Source of the DNA: Dyadobacter sp. CY261
Lineage (GTDB): Bacteria > Bacteroidota > Bacteroidia > Cytophagales > Spirosomataceae
Assembly: GCF_021440085.1 (NCBI RefSeq)
Contig: NZ_JAKCPW010000011.1
Coordinates: 280,329 to 344,328, forward strand
DNA: 64,000 nucleotides
Direction: 5' to 3'
Positions 8,622 through 16,551 of the stretch are shown piece by piece. A model generated the notes under the pieces. It worked only from the letters and a program-made list of their open reading frames with translations, did not search any database and was not told the origin of the DNA. Position 1 is the stretch's first letter; each line of letters opens with the position of its first letter. Made by a program: the position numbers and the translations under genes.

Positions 8622-9086
8622 CTAATTGTCATCGGCAGTTTGAGCTTCCGAGCTTCCTGCTTTGGCATGATGGGAAATATCGCCAATCAGCGTAATGGTC
8701 AGTTCGCGGCTCTCAAAATACCATTCGCCGCCGGTTATTCTAAACTGGTCATGATAGCGGCCGGTAAGTATCGCCTGCAGCGGAAAGTGTTTATCAGGAT
8801 TTTGCTGGAAGATGGTCAGATAGGACACGCTTGTTGCGATTCCCGCCTGCTCATCAATGTCTAATACAATATTGGTCGTCACATGCGAGGTCCGAAGCGT
8901 GCCGTCCGGATAAACCTGTAAATTATCGGTCAGATGCTTTTCTACCTGCTCCTTTCCCTTCGGGGAATTGAAAGAAGTGATCAGTGTCCCGCGAGCAAAT
9001 AGTTGGCCCACTTTGCCGAATTCTCCCTGGTCTAAGAAATGGGTATATTTTGCAATTAAATTTAGAATCGCTCTTTCACTTTTCAT
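8622..9086 (-). CDS. SnoaL-like/NTF2-fold protein
   Basis: This 154-aa protein has the SnoaL-like pattern of an N-terminal helix pair (ILNLIAKYTHFLDQGEFGKVGQLF), followed by THVT-type strands (SHVTTNIVLDI), and the strand pair LTGRYHDQFRITGGEWYFESREL. Members bind or transform small hydrophobic substrates; the substrate here is not known. The C-terminus AGSSEAQTADDN is a polar tail. Its neighbours on both sides are gene fragments (an MFS end and a saccharopine-dehydrogenase-like piece), so it may be the survivor of a larger operon. Confidence 0.82.
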   Translation of the reverse strand: MKSERAILNLIAKYTHFLDQGEFGKVGQLFARGTLITSFNSPKGKEQVEKHLTDNLQVYPDGTLRTSHVTTNIVLDIDEQAGIATSVSYLTIFQQNPDKHFPLQAILTGRYHDQFRITGGEWYFESRELTITLIGDISHHAKAGSSEAQTADDN

Positions 9087-9163
9087 TATTTTGATTGTTT
9101 ATTGTTGAATTGTAAGTGATGTTTTATTAGAAAATCAAATGGCGTACAGATGCGTGTCGGGAA

Positions 9164-9373
9164 TTAATCCTGGCGAGTACTCAGGTGCACTGCCAGTGCA
9201 TCGTAGCTTACAAAAAGCCCTGCTCCTGCCATCAGTTGGATACCTGCGGATTTGGCCCTGCTATCCATAGACTCGGCCAACTGGTAAGTCTCTAGTTCTG
9301 CACTGATGCCCAGGTAATGCACGCCCGCCCTCAGACAAGCTTCCATGGCCTGAAGGGCTGTATATTTGATTAA
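9164..9373 (-). pseudogene. Fragment of a saccharopine dehydrogenase-like (trans-enoyl reductase) gene
   Basis: About 70 residues remain, read as QAMEACLRAGVHYLGIS, then a middle part and a GIQLMAGAGLFVSYDALAVHL segment. This matches the part of saccharopine-dehydrogenase-family oxidoreductases just after the Rossmann GxGxxG region (the usual pattern is EACLRAGVHYLDITGE and GVGFDVVPSDCLA). The frame opens straight after a stop at the 5' side and stops after about 70 codons, so both the cofactor-binding N-terminus and the long C-terminus are missing. Not expected to be functional. Confidence 0.6.
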
Positions 9374-9419
9374 TTATGGCACTTTTTTGAGTTGATTGTT
9401 TCAGAATTTAGAAAAAAAA

Positions 9420-9998
9420 TTATCTGGATATCTGGGAAATGAGGTATTTGGCCATTTTCTTGATCCGGGCAGGGTCCTGGTGAAGGATATAGGACTCATG
9501 CCAGCCGGTAAAGGCATGTACAATAAAATCAGTCAGGGTTTCAGCATCTGTATTGCTGTCTATTTCTTTCTGCTCAATCGCTTTTTTGACCAGGTCAAGT
9601 AAAAAACCGTGGGTGAAGTCATCGTCTTCCCGCAAAATTGCCTGAACATCCGGATCAGATGTCGCCACCTCAAAAGTGGTCTTAATGGCAAGGCAGCTAT
9701 TATTACTATACAGAATTGTACTTACTGACTCATTGATAAAGCTTACGATCGCTTTTAAAGGCGATTTGATTTTAGCGGAATGCGCCAGAGCTTCCTTCAT
9801 CCGCCCCTGGGTATAACTCCGGATGCATTTTACAAATAACTGTCTCTTATCCCCTATCGTGTTGTATAAACTGCTGCTGTTGATTTGCATGGCATCGGTC
9901 AGATCACGCATCGAAGCGCCCGAGTAGCCTTTTTTCCAAAAGACCTCCATTGCCTTCTGAATTGCATATTCCTCGTTAAACTCAACATTTCTTGCCAT
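9420..9998 (-). CDS. TetR/AcrR family transcriptional regulator
   Basis: The 192-aa product has a TetR N-terminal HTH (residues about 8-55: AIQKAMEVFWKKGYSGASMRDLTDAMQI then SSSLYNTIGDKRQLF) and a helical ligand domain ending in FTGWHESYILHQDPAR. The chosen start is MARNVEFNEE at 9998; a longer frame to 10187 overlaps the neighbouring AraC gene and does not look like TetR. The gene follows the AraC gene on the same strand after 76 bases. Its original target was probably the now-truncated oxidoreductase gene just downstream (inference). Confidence 0.9.
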   Translation of the reverse strand: MARNVEFNEEYAIQKAMEVFWKKGYSGASMRDLTDAMQINSSSLYNTIGDKRQLFVKCIRSYTQGRMKEALAHSAKIKSPLKAIVSFINESVSTILYSNNSCLAIKTTFEVATSDPDVQAILREDDDFTHGFLLDLVKKAIEQKEIDSNTDAETLTDFIVHAFTGWHESYILHQDPARIKKMAKYLISQISR

Positions 9999-10038
9999 GA
10001 TTATTTTACAAACAGAGAACGAATTTGGTTCAATTCTG

Positions 10039-10050
10039 AAACGATTGTTT
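10039..10050. promoter_or_regulatory. Candidate TetR operator, near-palindrome
   Basis: AAACGATTGTTT is a 12-bp near-perfect palindrome (AAAC/GTTT arms) 40 bases upstream of the TetR start. The related octamer AACGATTG recurs at about 10085. Its size and place fit TetR autoregulation. Confidence 0.35.
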
Positions 10051-10074
10051 TTTATTGAATAATGTTTTGAATCA

Positions 10075-10995
10075 CTAATTATCGAACGATTGCCGGAATT
10101 CCAGGGGTGAAACCTTTGTCTTACTCTTAAAAAGCTTATTGAAAGACTGCGGATATTCGAAGCCAAGCTGATAAGCGATCTCGGCAATGGTGAGGTTGCT
10201 TGTGCTCAAAATGTCTTTTGCTTTTTCTATCAGCCTCGCGTGGATGTGCTGCTGGGTAGTTTGGCCAGTCAGTGAACGCAGCATATCGCTCAGGTAGCGC
10301 CGGGAAACATTCAGGTGGTCGGAGAGTTGCTCGACTGTGGGCGGCCCGTATAGTAGCGCCTTGTTTTCGTTGAAATACCCAGACAAATAGGATTCCATTT
10401 CTGCAATCATATCATTATGAACGACTTTTCTGGTTATGAACTGACGGTTGTAAAACCGGTTGCTATAATTAAGCAGTGTTTCAATCTGGGACACCAGTAC
10501 ATCCTGACTAAAATGGTCGATATTGCTATCCAGCTCCATGCCAACCGCTTCAAATAACGAAAAAATGACCTTTTTTTCTTTGTCCGACAAGTAGAGGGCC
10601 TCAGCAACCGAGTAAGAGAAAAACCCGTACTTAATCATGTTCTTGCCCAAGGGATAATTACGGATAAAATCGGCGTGAAATAATAAGGTATACCCGCTAT
10701 AATCCTTTTCTTCCTGAGCTGCCGATATCAACTGGTTTGGGGCGGTGAAGGAAAGTCCACCTTCTTCAAAATCGTAATGGCCCTGCCCATAACGGATCTG
10801 CCCTGCAAAATGCTTTTTGAAAGAGATTTTGTAAAAATTCAATAAATAACCTGTCCCCAAATTTTGCGTGTCCACTTGGATATCCTTATAATCTACCAAG
10901 GCGATCAGGGGGTGGGTCGGTTTGGGCAATCCTAAGGCCTGCAGCAGCTGTGAGACACTTTCAAAAATGTGGGGCTGAAAGTTTTTTCTTGTCAT
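10075..10995 (-). CDS. AraC family transcriptional regulator (SDR-linked)
   Basis: This 306-aa regulator has an N-terminal sensor region of about 200 aa (TGYLLNFYKISFKK, then YSGYTLLFHADFIRNYPLG) and a C-terminal AraC double HTH (LSDHLNVSRRYLSDMLRSLTG, then IAEIAYQLGFEYPQSFNKLF). It begins 2 bases after the SDR stop, so the two are one transcript. It is clearly paralogous to the AraC protein at 53.1 kb, sharing for example YNRQFITRK and GFEYPQSF, and that copy also directly follows an SDR gene. Confidence 0.93.
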   Translation of the reverse strand: MTRKNFQPHIFESVSQLLQALGLPKPTHPLIALVDYKDIQVDTQNLGTGYLLNFYKISFKKHFAGQIRYGQGHYDFEEGGLSFTAPNQLISAAQEEKDYSGYTLLFHADFIRNYPLGKNMIKYGFFSYSVAEALYLSDKEKKVIFSLFEAVGMELDSNIDHFSQDVLVSQIETLLNYSNRFYNRQFITRKVVHNDMIAEMESYLSGYFNENKALLYGPPTVEQLSDHLNVSRRYLSDMLRSLTGQTTQQHIHARLIEKAKDILSTSNLTIAEIAYQLGFEYPQSFNKLFKSKTKVSPLEFRQSFDN

Positions 10996-10997
10996 CG

Positions 10998-11807
10998 TTA
11001 GTCGATTTGATAAAGCGCCGAAATCTGTTTACTATGCAGTTCAAGCCCAAGATGCTGGCGGTTATCAGCGGCTGCAACAGCGTCGGGGCCAGCAAGGTAG
11101 CGTAGCTGTGATTTATTGTCAGTGGCCGCTTCATACACCACTTCAGCGATATCTGCGGGATCTGAAAACACGACGTTGGTGCTGCCGTCCTGAAAACCCG
11201 CGATCATTTTGTTCCACAACGGCTCATATGCTTCATGCGCTGCGTAAGTTAACGACCTGCCTACATAGTCGGTATTCATTGCCCCTGGTGCGACCGTTTT
11301 GAAAAAAATACCAAACTGATTCGTCTCGTAATTCATTGCCTCGCTCCATCCTTCCAGTGCAAACTTGGTTGCGCTGTAAACCGAGGCCAGCGGATTGGCC
11401 GCAATTCCTGCGGCAGATGTAATCGTCAAGAACAGTCCCTTTTTGCCTTGCTCGCGAAAATACGATATAAATGGCTGGGTTACTCGCAATACACCTAGCA
11501 GGTTCGTATCCAGCTGTCTTTTAATTTGCTCGTCCGAATATCCTTCAAATCCGCCTACCAAGCCGTAGCCTGCATTGTTTACAACTACATCCACCCCCAT
11601 TGATATGGCCTGTTGGGTAGTATCGTTTACCTGCTGCTGATCCGTGACATCCAGTGGCATGAGGATCAGGTTATCCAGGCCGGCGAGTGCTGTTCCCATT
11701 TCAGGGTTTCGCATGGTTGCGATCACTCTCCAACCCCTGCTCAAGAATAGATTTGCGGTTTCTTTCCCTAGTCCGGATGATGCGCCGGTAATGAAGATCG
11801 TTTGCAT
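10998..11807 (-). CDS. SDR family oxidoreductase
   Basis: This classical SDR of 269 aa has TGASSGLG at 7-14, NNAG at 77-80, Ser131, Tyr144 and Lys148. The C-terminal part is longer than FabG and resembles the ketoreductase-type SDRs often paired with AraC regulators in Bacteroidota. It is the first gene of an SDR-AraC pair with a 2-base gap. The substrate is unknown; the context suggests an inducible response to a small carbonyl compound (inference). Confidence 0.93.
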   Translation of the reverse strand: MQTIFITGASSGLGKETANLFLSRGWRVIATMRNPEMGTALAGLDNLILMPLDVTDQQQVNDTTQQAISMGVDVVVNNAGYGLVGGFEGYSDEQIKRQLDTNLLGVLRVTQPFISYFREQGKKGLFLTITSAAGIAANPLASVYSATKFALEGWSEAMNYETNQFGIFFKTVAPGAMNTDYVGRSLTYAAHEAYEPLWNKMIAGFQDGSTNVVFSDPADIAEVVYEAATDNKSQLRYLAGPDAVAAADNRQHLGLELHSKQISALYQID

Positions 11808-11985
11808 TGTTGCTTGTTTTGGTTCAATGCAAAGGTCCTGCCCGCCGTTTTAATCCATGTTTCCATTTTGGTTAATGTTGTGTCCAAATGCGCAAATGAA
11901 AAAGGTGCAGGACTTTCCCAAAACGATTTCAGAAGATCTACGCAGCGTGATCTGTTTGCATTGCCGGCCAGTTGATGTCCATTTT

Positions 11986-13008
11986 TCACGCATTTTGCCT
12001 GATCAGTGGAATTACTTTGCTGCCGATCAACTCAATAGATCGCATTAACTTTTGGTGACTAAGACCTGCATTATCCATCTGAAAAGTGAATCGATCCACA
12101 CCACCAAGGGCTTCGCTATGTCTTAAAAGCTTTTCGGCAACCTTTTCCGGCCCGCCGATAACAAGTACACCTTTGGGTGCGATCAGATTGTCGAACTGAC
12201 TCTTGGTAACGGGTGGCCATCCGCGTTCACGTCCTAATTTTGTCCATAATTCAGCATACCCCGGGTAATAATCAGCAATGGCAGACTGATCGTTCTCTCC
12301 AACGTAACCAGGTGAATGCAGCCCGACCCTGAGTTGATGTGGGGCGAAACCGGCCTGCTGACCCGCTTTTCTATACAGATCGATCAATGGTCGAAAACGC
12401 TCCGTCTCGCCGCCTATGATGGCCACCATCAGGGGTAGCCCTAACATGCCGGCACGCACAAACGATTCCGGTGTTCCGCCTACACCCAGCCAGACCGGTA
12501 TCTTTTTCTGAATAGGCCGTGGATATATGGCCTGATCTTTCAATGCTGGTCTGAATTTTCCCGACCAGGTAATGAATTCCTCATCACGGATACGCAGCAG
12601 CAGGTCCAGTTTTTCCTTGAATAAGGCATCGTAGTCGTTCAGGTTAAATCCAAACAATGGATACGCCTCGATAGCCGAGCCCCGGCCGACAACCATTTCC
12701 GCCCGGCCTTTGGAAATAATATCGAGCGTCGCAAAACTTTGAAATACCCGGACAGGGTCGGAGGTGCTTAGTACGGTCACGGCACTCGTTAACCGGATTT
12801 TTTTTGTACGGGCCGCTGCTGCTGCAAGTATCACCGCAGGAACAGAGTCCAAAAATTCCTTTTTATGATGTTCGCCAATCCCAAAAATATCCAGTCCGGC
12901 CTCATCCGCGGCAGCTATTCTGTCCAATAGCTGTTCCATGGCCTCTTCACTGCTTAACGCATTGCTTCCGTACATAGCCGAAGCAAAACTATCTATGCCT
13001 ATTTCCAT
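11986..13008 (-). CDS. LLM class flavin-dependent oxidoreductase
   Basis: The 340-aa protein has the luciferase-like monooxygenase TIM barrel: GIGEHHKKEFLDSVPAVIL early, RIRLTSAVTVLSTSDP-type FMN region (here KIRLTSAVTVLSTSDPVRV), VVGRGSAIEAYPLFG, and VWLGVGGTPESFVRAGMLG. It is of the group usually annotated as oxidoreductases acting with FMN supplied by a reductase. It lies 178 bases upstream of the SDR-AraC pair on the same strand and could be part of the same response, but the gap is wide enough for its own promoter. Confidence 0.92.
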   Translation of the reverse strand: MEIGIDSFASAMYGSNALSSEEAMEQLLDRIAAADEAGLDIFGIGEHHKKEFLDSVPAVILAAAAARTKKIRLTSAVTVLSTSDPVRVFQSFATLDIISKGRAEMVVGRGSAIEAYPLFGFNLNDYDALFKEKLDLLLRIRDEEFITWSGKFRPALKDQAIYPRPIQKKIPVWLGVGGTPESFVRAGMLGLPLMVAIIGGETERFRPLIDLYRKAGQQAGFAPHQLRVGLHSPGYVGENDQSAIADYYPGYAELWTKLGRERGWPPVTKSQFDNLIAPKGVLVIGGPEKVAEKLLRHSEALGGVDRFTFQMDNAGLSHQKLMRSIELIGSKVIPLIRQNA

Positions 13009-13393
13009 TATTTACTGTTTAATATTCCATTACAAACCCAGCCTGCCCACTTTTTCGTTCCCGGCTCTTTGCAGATATCATTGAACTACCTCTGTCACAA
13101 CTGGAAAATCCATTTTAGGAACCAGTATCAGTACTCATAACACGAATTTTTCCATATGATAAATGAATTGCTCACAATGAATCCTATCTTCCGCTAGTTT
13201 CCGAAGATGCCACTACCTAACAGCTCGGGATAACAGTATCTGGAACCACTTTGTAAAAATTTGAACCGTTTTGGGAGGATACTGATTTGATCTGAGTACA
13301 ATATATCGCTAGCTATTCAAAATTTGATTATGAGCTACTTGCTGCCTGATATTCCCATATTATTCCGTCTTCCCACCATATCACTGGCACACT
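13009..13393. other. Intergenic region without recognisable feature
   Basis: This 385-base gap separates the divergent LLM and AraC genes. It must hold both promoters, but I see no open frame, RNA gene, strong hairpin or convincing repeat in it. Confidence 0.6.
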
Positions 13394-14338
13394 ATGGTCT
13401 GTCATGAATTCCTGCCCGACCCTCGTTTACATTCTTTCGTGCAGTGCTACCAGCTGCGCCATTTCATTTTTCCGGCTGGCAGCAACATTCCTTTCAAACC
13501 TTACGCACCACGTCCAGAGCAAACGCTGGCGTTTTTTCCGCGGGGTGGCGAGCGCGTTGAGCATTTAGCCAGCAATACCCTCATCTCGCGCCCGCGTTCT
13601 GCCATTATCGGACAGTCTTCCGAGCGAACTAATCGGCATTTGGTCGGACCAGAATTTTGTGTATTACTGGTCAATTTCCACCCAGGCGTGCTTTATCGAA
13701 TCACAAATCTTCCATTTTATGAGCTGACAAACACTTTTGTGGATGCCGAAGATGTTTTGCCAACGGAAATAAGGCGTGTTAACGAAAGACTCAGCAGTGC
13801 CGGCTCACCGCAGGAAATGATCAGTATTGTGGACAGGTTGCTACTGGAACTGACTGCTGCAATCAGGAAAGATGCGCATCCGATTGATACAGTGACGCGT
13901 CAGCTGGTCCTGCACCCGCAGGAAACATCCGTACTTGCACTCGCCGAATCGAGCTGTTTCAGCCCGCGTCAATTCGAGCGCCTTTTTAAAGAAAGAATGG
14001 GGGTCAGTCCTAAGCTTTTCATCCGTATTGCGAGAATGACAAAAGCATTTTGTCTTAAATACAATCACCCTGAACTCGACTGGCTTAGCATAGCATTACT
14101 GTGCAACTATCATGATTATCAGCATCTGGCGAAAGATTTTAAAGATTTGGCAGGTGTTGCGCCAACAACCTATCTAACGCAAGAAAAGGATGCGCCTGAA
14201 CGTCAATTTGGATTGCGGGATTCTTCGCTGGCTGACAAACTTGTCGCGTTTTTACCACCAGTAAAGCTCACAAACACAACAAATTTGGAGAAAAACCGGA
14301 AGAATGAAAACGCAACTGATTTTGATACTGGCAATTAA
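13394..14338 (+). CDS. AraC family transcriptional regulator with DUF6597-like N-terminus
   Basis: The 314-aa protein has an N-terminal domain of the DUF6597 kind (LPDPRLHSFVQCYQLRHF, then LVNFHPGVLYRITNLP) and a C-terminal AraC-type HTH (LAESSCFSPRQFERLFKERM, then LSIALLCNYHDYQHLAKDF and GVAPTTY). The tail after the HTH, about 45 residues, is hydrophilic. Its 3' end overlaps a broken esterase gene by 35 bases. The overlap and the missing catalytic core of the neighbour suggest a deletion took away the regulator's target (inference). Confidence 0.9.
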   Translation: MVCHEFLPDPRLHSFVQCYQLRHFIFPAGSNIPFKPYAPRPEQTLAFFPRGGERVEHLASNTLISRPRSAIIGQSSERTNRHLVGPEFCVLLVNFHPGVLYRITNLPFYELTNTFVDAEDVLPTEIRRVNERLSSAGSPQEMISIVDRLLLELTAAIRKDAHPIDTVTRQLVLHPQETSVLALAESSCFSPRQFERLFKERMGVSPKLFIRIARMTKAFCLKYNHPELDWLSIALLCNYHDYQHLAKDFKDLAGVAPTTYLTQEKDAPERQFGLRDSSLADKLVAFLPPVKLTNTTNLEKNRKNENATDFDTGN

Positions 14339-14870
14339 TATTCTTATCCCTGTTGTCCAAGCCCAATCCTGCAACACGGGCGAGCTCGATCCGCGCGTAG
14401 CACACGCTTTAAAAACAGTTCTGCATGATCTGCCAGGCTCGCCAGCGACTTCGGTGGAACAAATTCGCGACGTGCGAGTTCCTGTACAACCATTTCTAAT
14501 GGAAGATCAGACAACGCTAAAATCTTATCAGAAGTATGCAACCGGCTATTTCCAGACCAAAGCATTTAGTGAATTTGCGATCCAAAAGTATGCGCCAAAT
14601 GAAGATTTGAACAACCCGGAAATCGGCCCGATAAACCAGCAGGATCTGGGTGGTTTGCCACCAGCTCTGGTGCTTACAGCTGAGTTCGACCCGCTTCGCG
14701 ATGAAGGTCGGCATTATGCCCAGAAGTTGCGAAAGGCCAAAGTTCAGGTTTGGGAATATTGTTTCGCCGGACAGATCCACTGCTTACTTGGGTTGCCTCC
14801 TGACTCCAAAGAGCAACAGCATGCGGATCAATTACTGCTGACCACCATGCAAGCTGTGTTGAACCGGTAG
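14304..14870 (+). pseudogene. Acetyl-esterase/HSL-family hydrolase with internal deletion
   Basis: The 188-aa frame joins a signal peptide and N-terminal part (MKTQLILILAINILIPVVQA, then VRVPVQPF) directly to the C-terminal third of an HSL-type esterase (LPPALVLTAEFDPLRDEGRH, then GQIHCLLGLPP). The usual oxyanion HGGG and nucleophile GDSAGG motifs between these parts are absent, about 110-130 residues short of the family. The catalytic Asp and His regions survive, although GMIHGF has become GQIHCL. It is very likely inactive through an in-frame deletion. Confidence 0.65.
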
Positions 14871-15052
14871 CTTGCCGCTCCACTACAATCAGTATTTCAA
14901 AAAACAATTTATGACTGCCAGTGCTTTTACGAAATATTCTAATTTACGCGCGTGTTCGGAATGGTATAACTTATTCTCTGTGTCAAACATATACGATGCT
15001 TTCCGATAGCCCGCAACTGCCGAGCTTCCGACACCAGGAGTGATCAACTAAC

Positions 15053-16516
15053 CTATCGCTCATTAGATATCTCGGGCGTAATCATTGCTTCGGTGGTATG
15101 TCGCGGCAACTTATACACCACTCCCCTTGAATCAGTGAAATACAAATAGGATTCTGACGGCTTCCTTCCGTGTCCGTCGGCCCAAATACCGTAAAAATCA
15201 GATCTGGCATTAAGGGGTTTGCGGACGTAAGAATGGTTCATGGGGCTGTTTCGGGTCATTTGCTTCTCCATAGTCCAGGTATTGCCGCCGTCATTGCTGC
15301 CCCACATCGCTACCTCGCCACCCGGGTTGTAAGCCTGGGGGCCGTCAATGGTCGGCCCTATTACTTTTAGTTTCTTGTTTGATTCGACATAAACAGAGCC
15401 CATGTCATAGTTGCTGTCCGAAGTTGTCACCAGACGGTGCTCCCATTTATTTTGTTTCCAGCGGAAAAGCGTCCACTCCCTGGGATTATTAACAGGCCCG
15501 GCCTCAAACCCTTTACTGGCGATCACCAGTATGGCCGGTTTTTGCTGCTTGTCAAACGTCATGTCGAGCAGATAACAATTCTGCTTCTCGCCCGCATAAT
15601 CGTGAACCAGGGCCGGATTCTTCGTGTCGGTTAACGGCAACTGCGCCTGCTCTCCCTTTATATTTTGCCAGGTTTTGCCAAAGTCGGCGGTTTCCAGATA
15701 ATGCAGGTTCGTTCGGTAATTAAGCCCTTTCCCTTTCGGGTGGTAATCAAACGCCACCCCTACTTTCCCGTTTGATTCCGCGCTGATCTGGTAGTGCCCG
15801 TCCTGAATATGGGCAAGCACTTTCCACTCATTCCAGTGCACACCATCCTTCGTTGTATTAAATCCGATCACGCGGTGACCCGCCTTATTATATTTTGTAA
15901 AAAGCGCAATAAAGCCCTGTCCTTTAACAGGATAAACCTGAAAATAGGAGAAGTTGTTAAATGGAACTTCCTGACCATTGACTATCTCTGTTGCTTGTAT
16001 TGTTTCAAAATCCTCAATGAAATAAGGCTGTTTACTCTTATGAATGTAGGAAGGGCGGGCTACCCCATGCGAAGTGGAGAAAATCCAGATATACCCCTGA
16101 TCATCAATTGATATCACCGGGTTATCGTGTGCATCTATTGTTTTCTTATCGAGCAAGGTCACCGGATTCGCCAGTTTACCGGTATTATGGTCAAAGTAGG
16201 ATACGTTGTGAAGCAATGTCGAGTTTGTGTCATCGGTGCCTCCAAAGCAGAAAAATGTCTTGTTTACCTTTTTTTCATAGATCGCAAATGGCCGGTGATT
16301 GGCAGGATATAGAGCCAATCCGCCGCTGTATTTGTAAACATACTCATCATTTGACGGCTGGTTCATATACCAAATCCCTTTGAAACCGTCAGCTTTTCGA
16401 AGGATCAGCTCCGCTTCGGCATATTTGAGATCCGGAGGAACCTCCTGGGCCAGCAATGTTCCGGCCAGAAAACCTAAAAAGAATGTAAAAACAATATGCT
16501 TGAATCTATCTTTCAT
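15053..16516 (-). CDS. Secreted BNR-4 repeat protein, polysaccharide-locus enzyme
   Basis: The 487-aa protein has a signal peptide (MKDRFKHIVFTFFLGFLAG then TLLAQ) and a BNR_4-type seven-bladed beta-propeller pattern: GGTDDTNSTLL, HDNPVISIDDQGYIWIF, HYQISAESNGKVGVAFDYHP, VHDYAGEKQNCYLLDM. BNR-4 propellers occur in ulvan lyase-like families (PL24/25 and relatives) and in other sugar-acting enzymes. As last gene of the lyase operon it probably acts on an unsaturated or sulfated product of the upstream lyases. Enzyme class is not certain; it could also be a sialidase-fold binding protein. Confidence 0.85.
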   Translation of the reverse strand: MKDRFKHIVFTFFLGFLAGTLLAQEVPPDLKYAEAELILRKADGFKGIWYMNQPSNDEYVYKYSGGLALYPANHRPFAIYEKKVNKTFFCFGGTDDTNSTLLHNVSYFDHNTGKLANPVTLLDKKTIDAHDNPVISIDDQGYIWIFSTSHGVARPSYIHKSKQPYFIEDFETIQATEIVNGQEVPFNNFSYFQVYPVKGQGFIALFTKYNKAGHRVIGFNTTKDGVHWNEWKVLAHIQDGHYQISAESNGKVGVAFDYHPKGKGLNYRTNLHYLETADFGKTWQNIKGEQAQLPLTDTKNPALVHDYAGEKQNCYLLDMTFDKQQKPAILVIASKGFEAGPVNNPREWTLFRWKQNKWEHRLVTTSDSNYDMGSVYVESNKKLKVIGPTIDGPQAYNPGGEVAMWGSNDGGNTWTMEKQMTRNSPMNHSYVRKPLNARSDFYGIWADGHGRKPSESYLYFTDSRGVVYKLPRHTTEAMITPEISNER

Positions 16517-16551
16517 CTTTGGAAGACTCTAAATTCTCGTTGTTTGGTTGC

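Noticed and set aside
8450..8686. 78-codon minus frame MAIFPIMPKQ...
   Set aside because: It lies in a different frame from the MFS tail, which gives a much better protein match in the adjacent frame.
10000..10187. Longer start for the TetR gene (to 10187)
   Set aside because: It would overlap the AraC gene and adds residues unlike TetR N-termini; the Met at 9998 fits the family.
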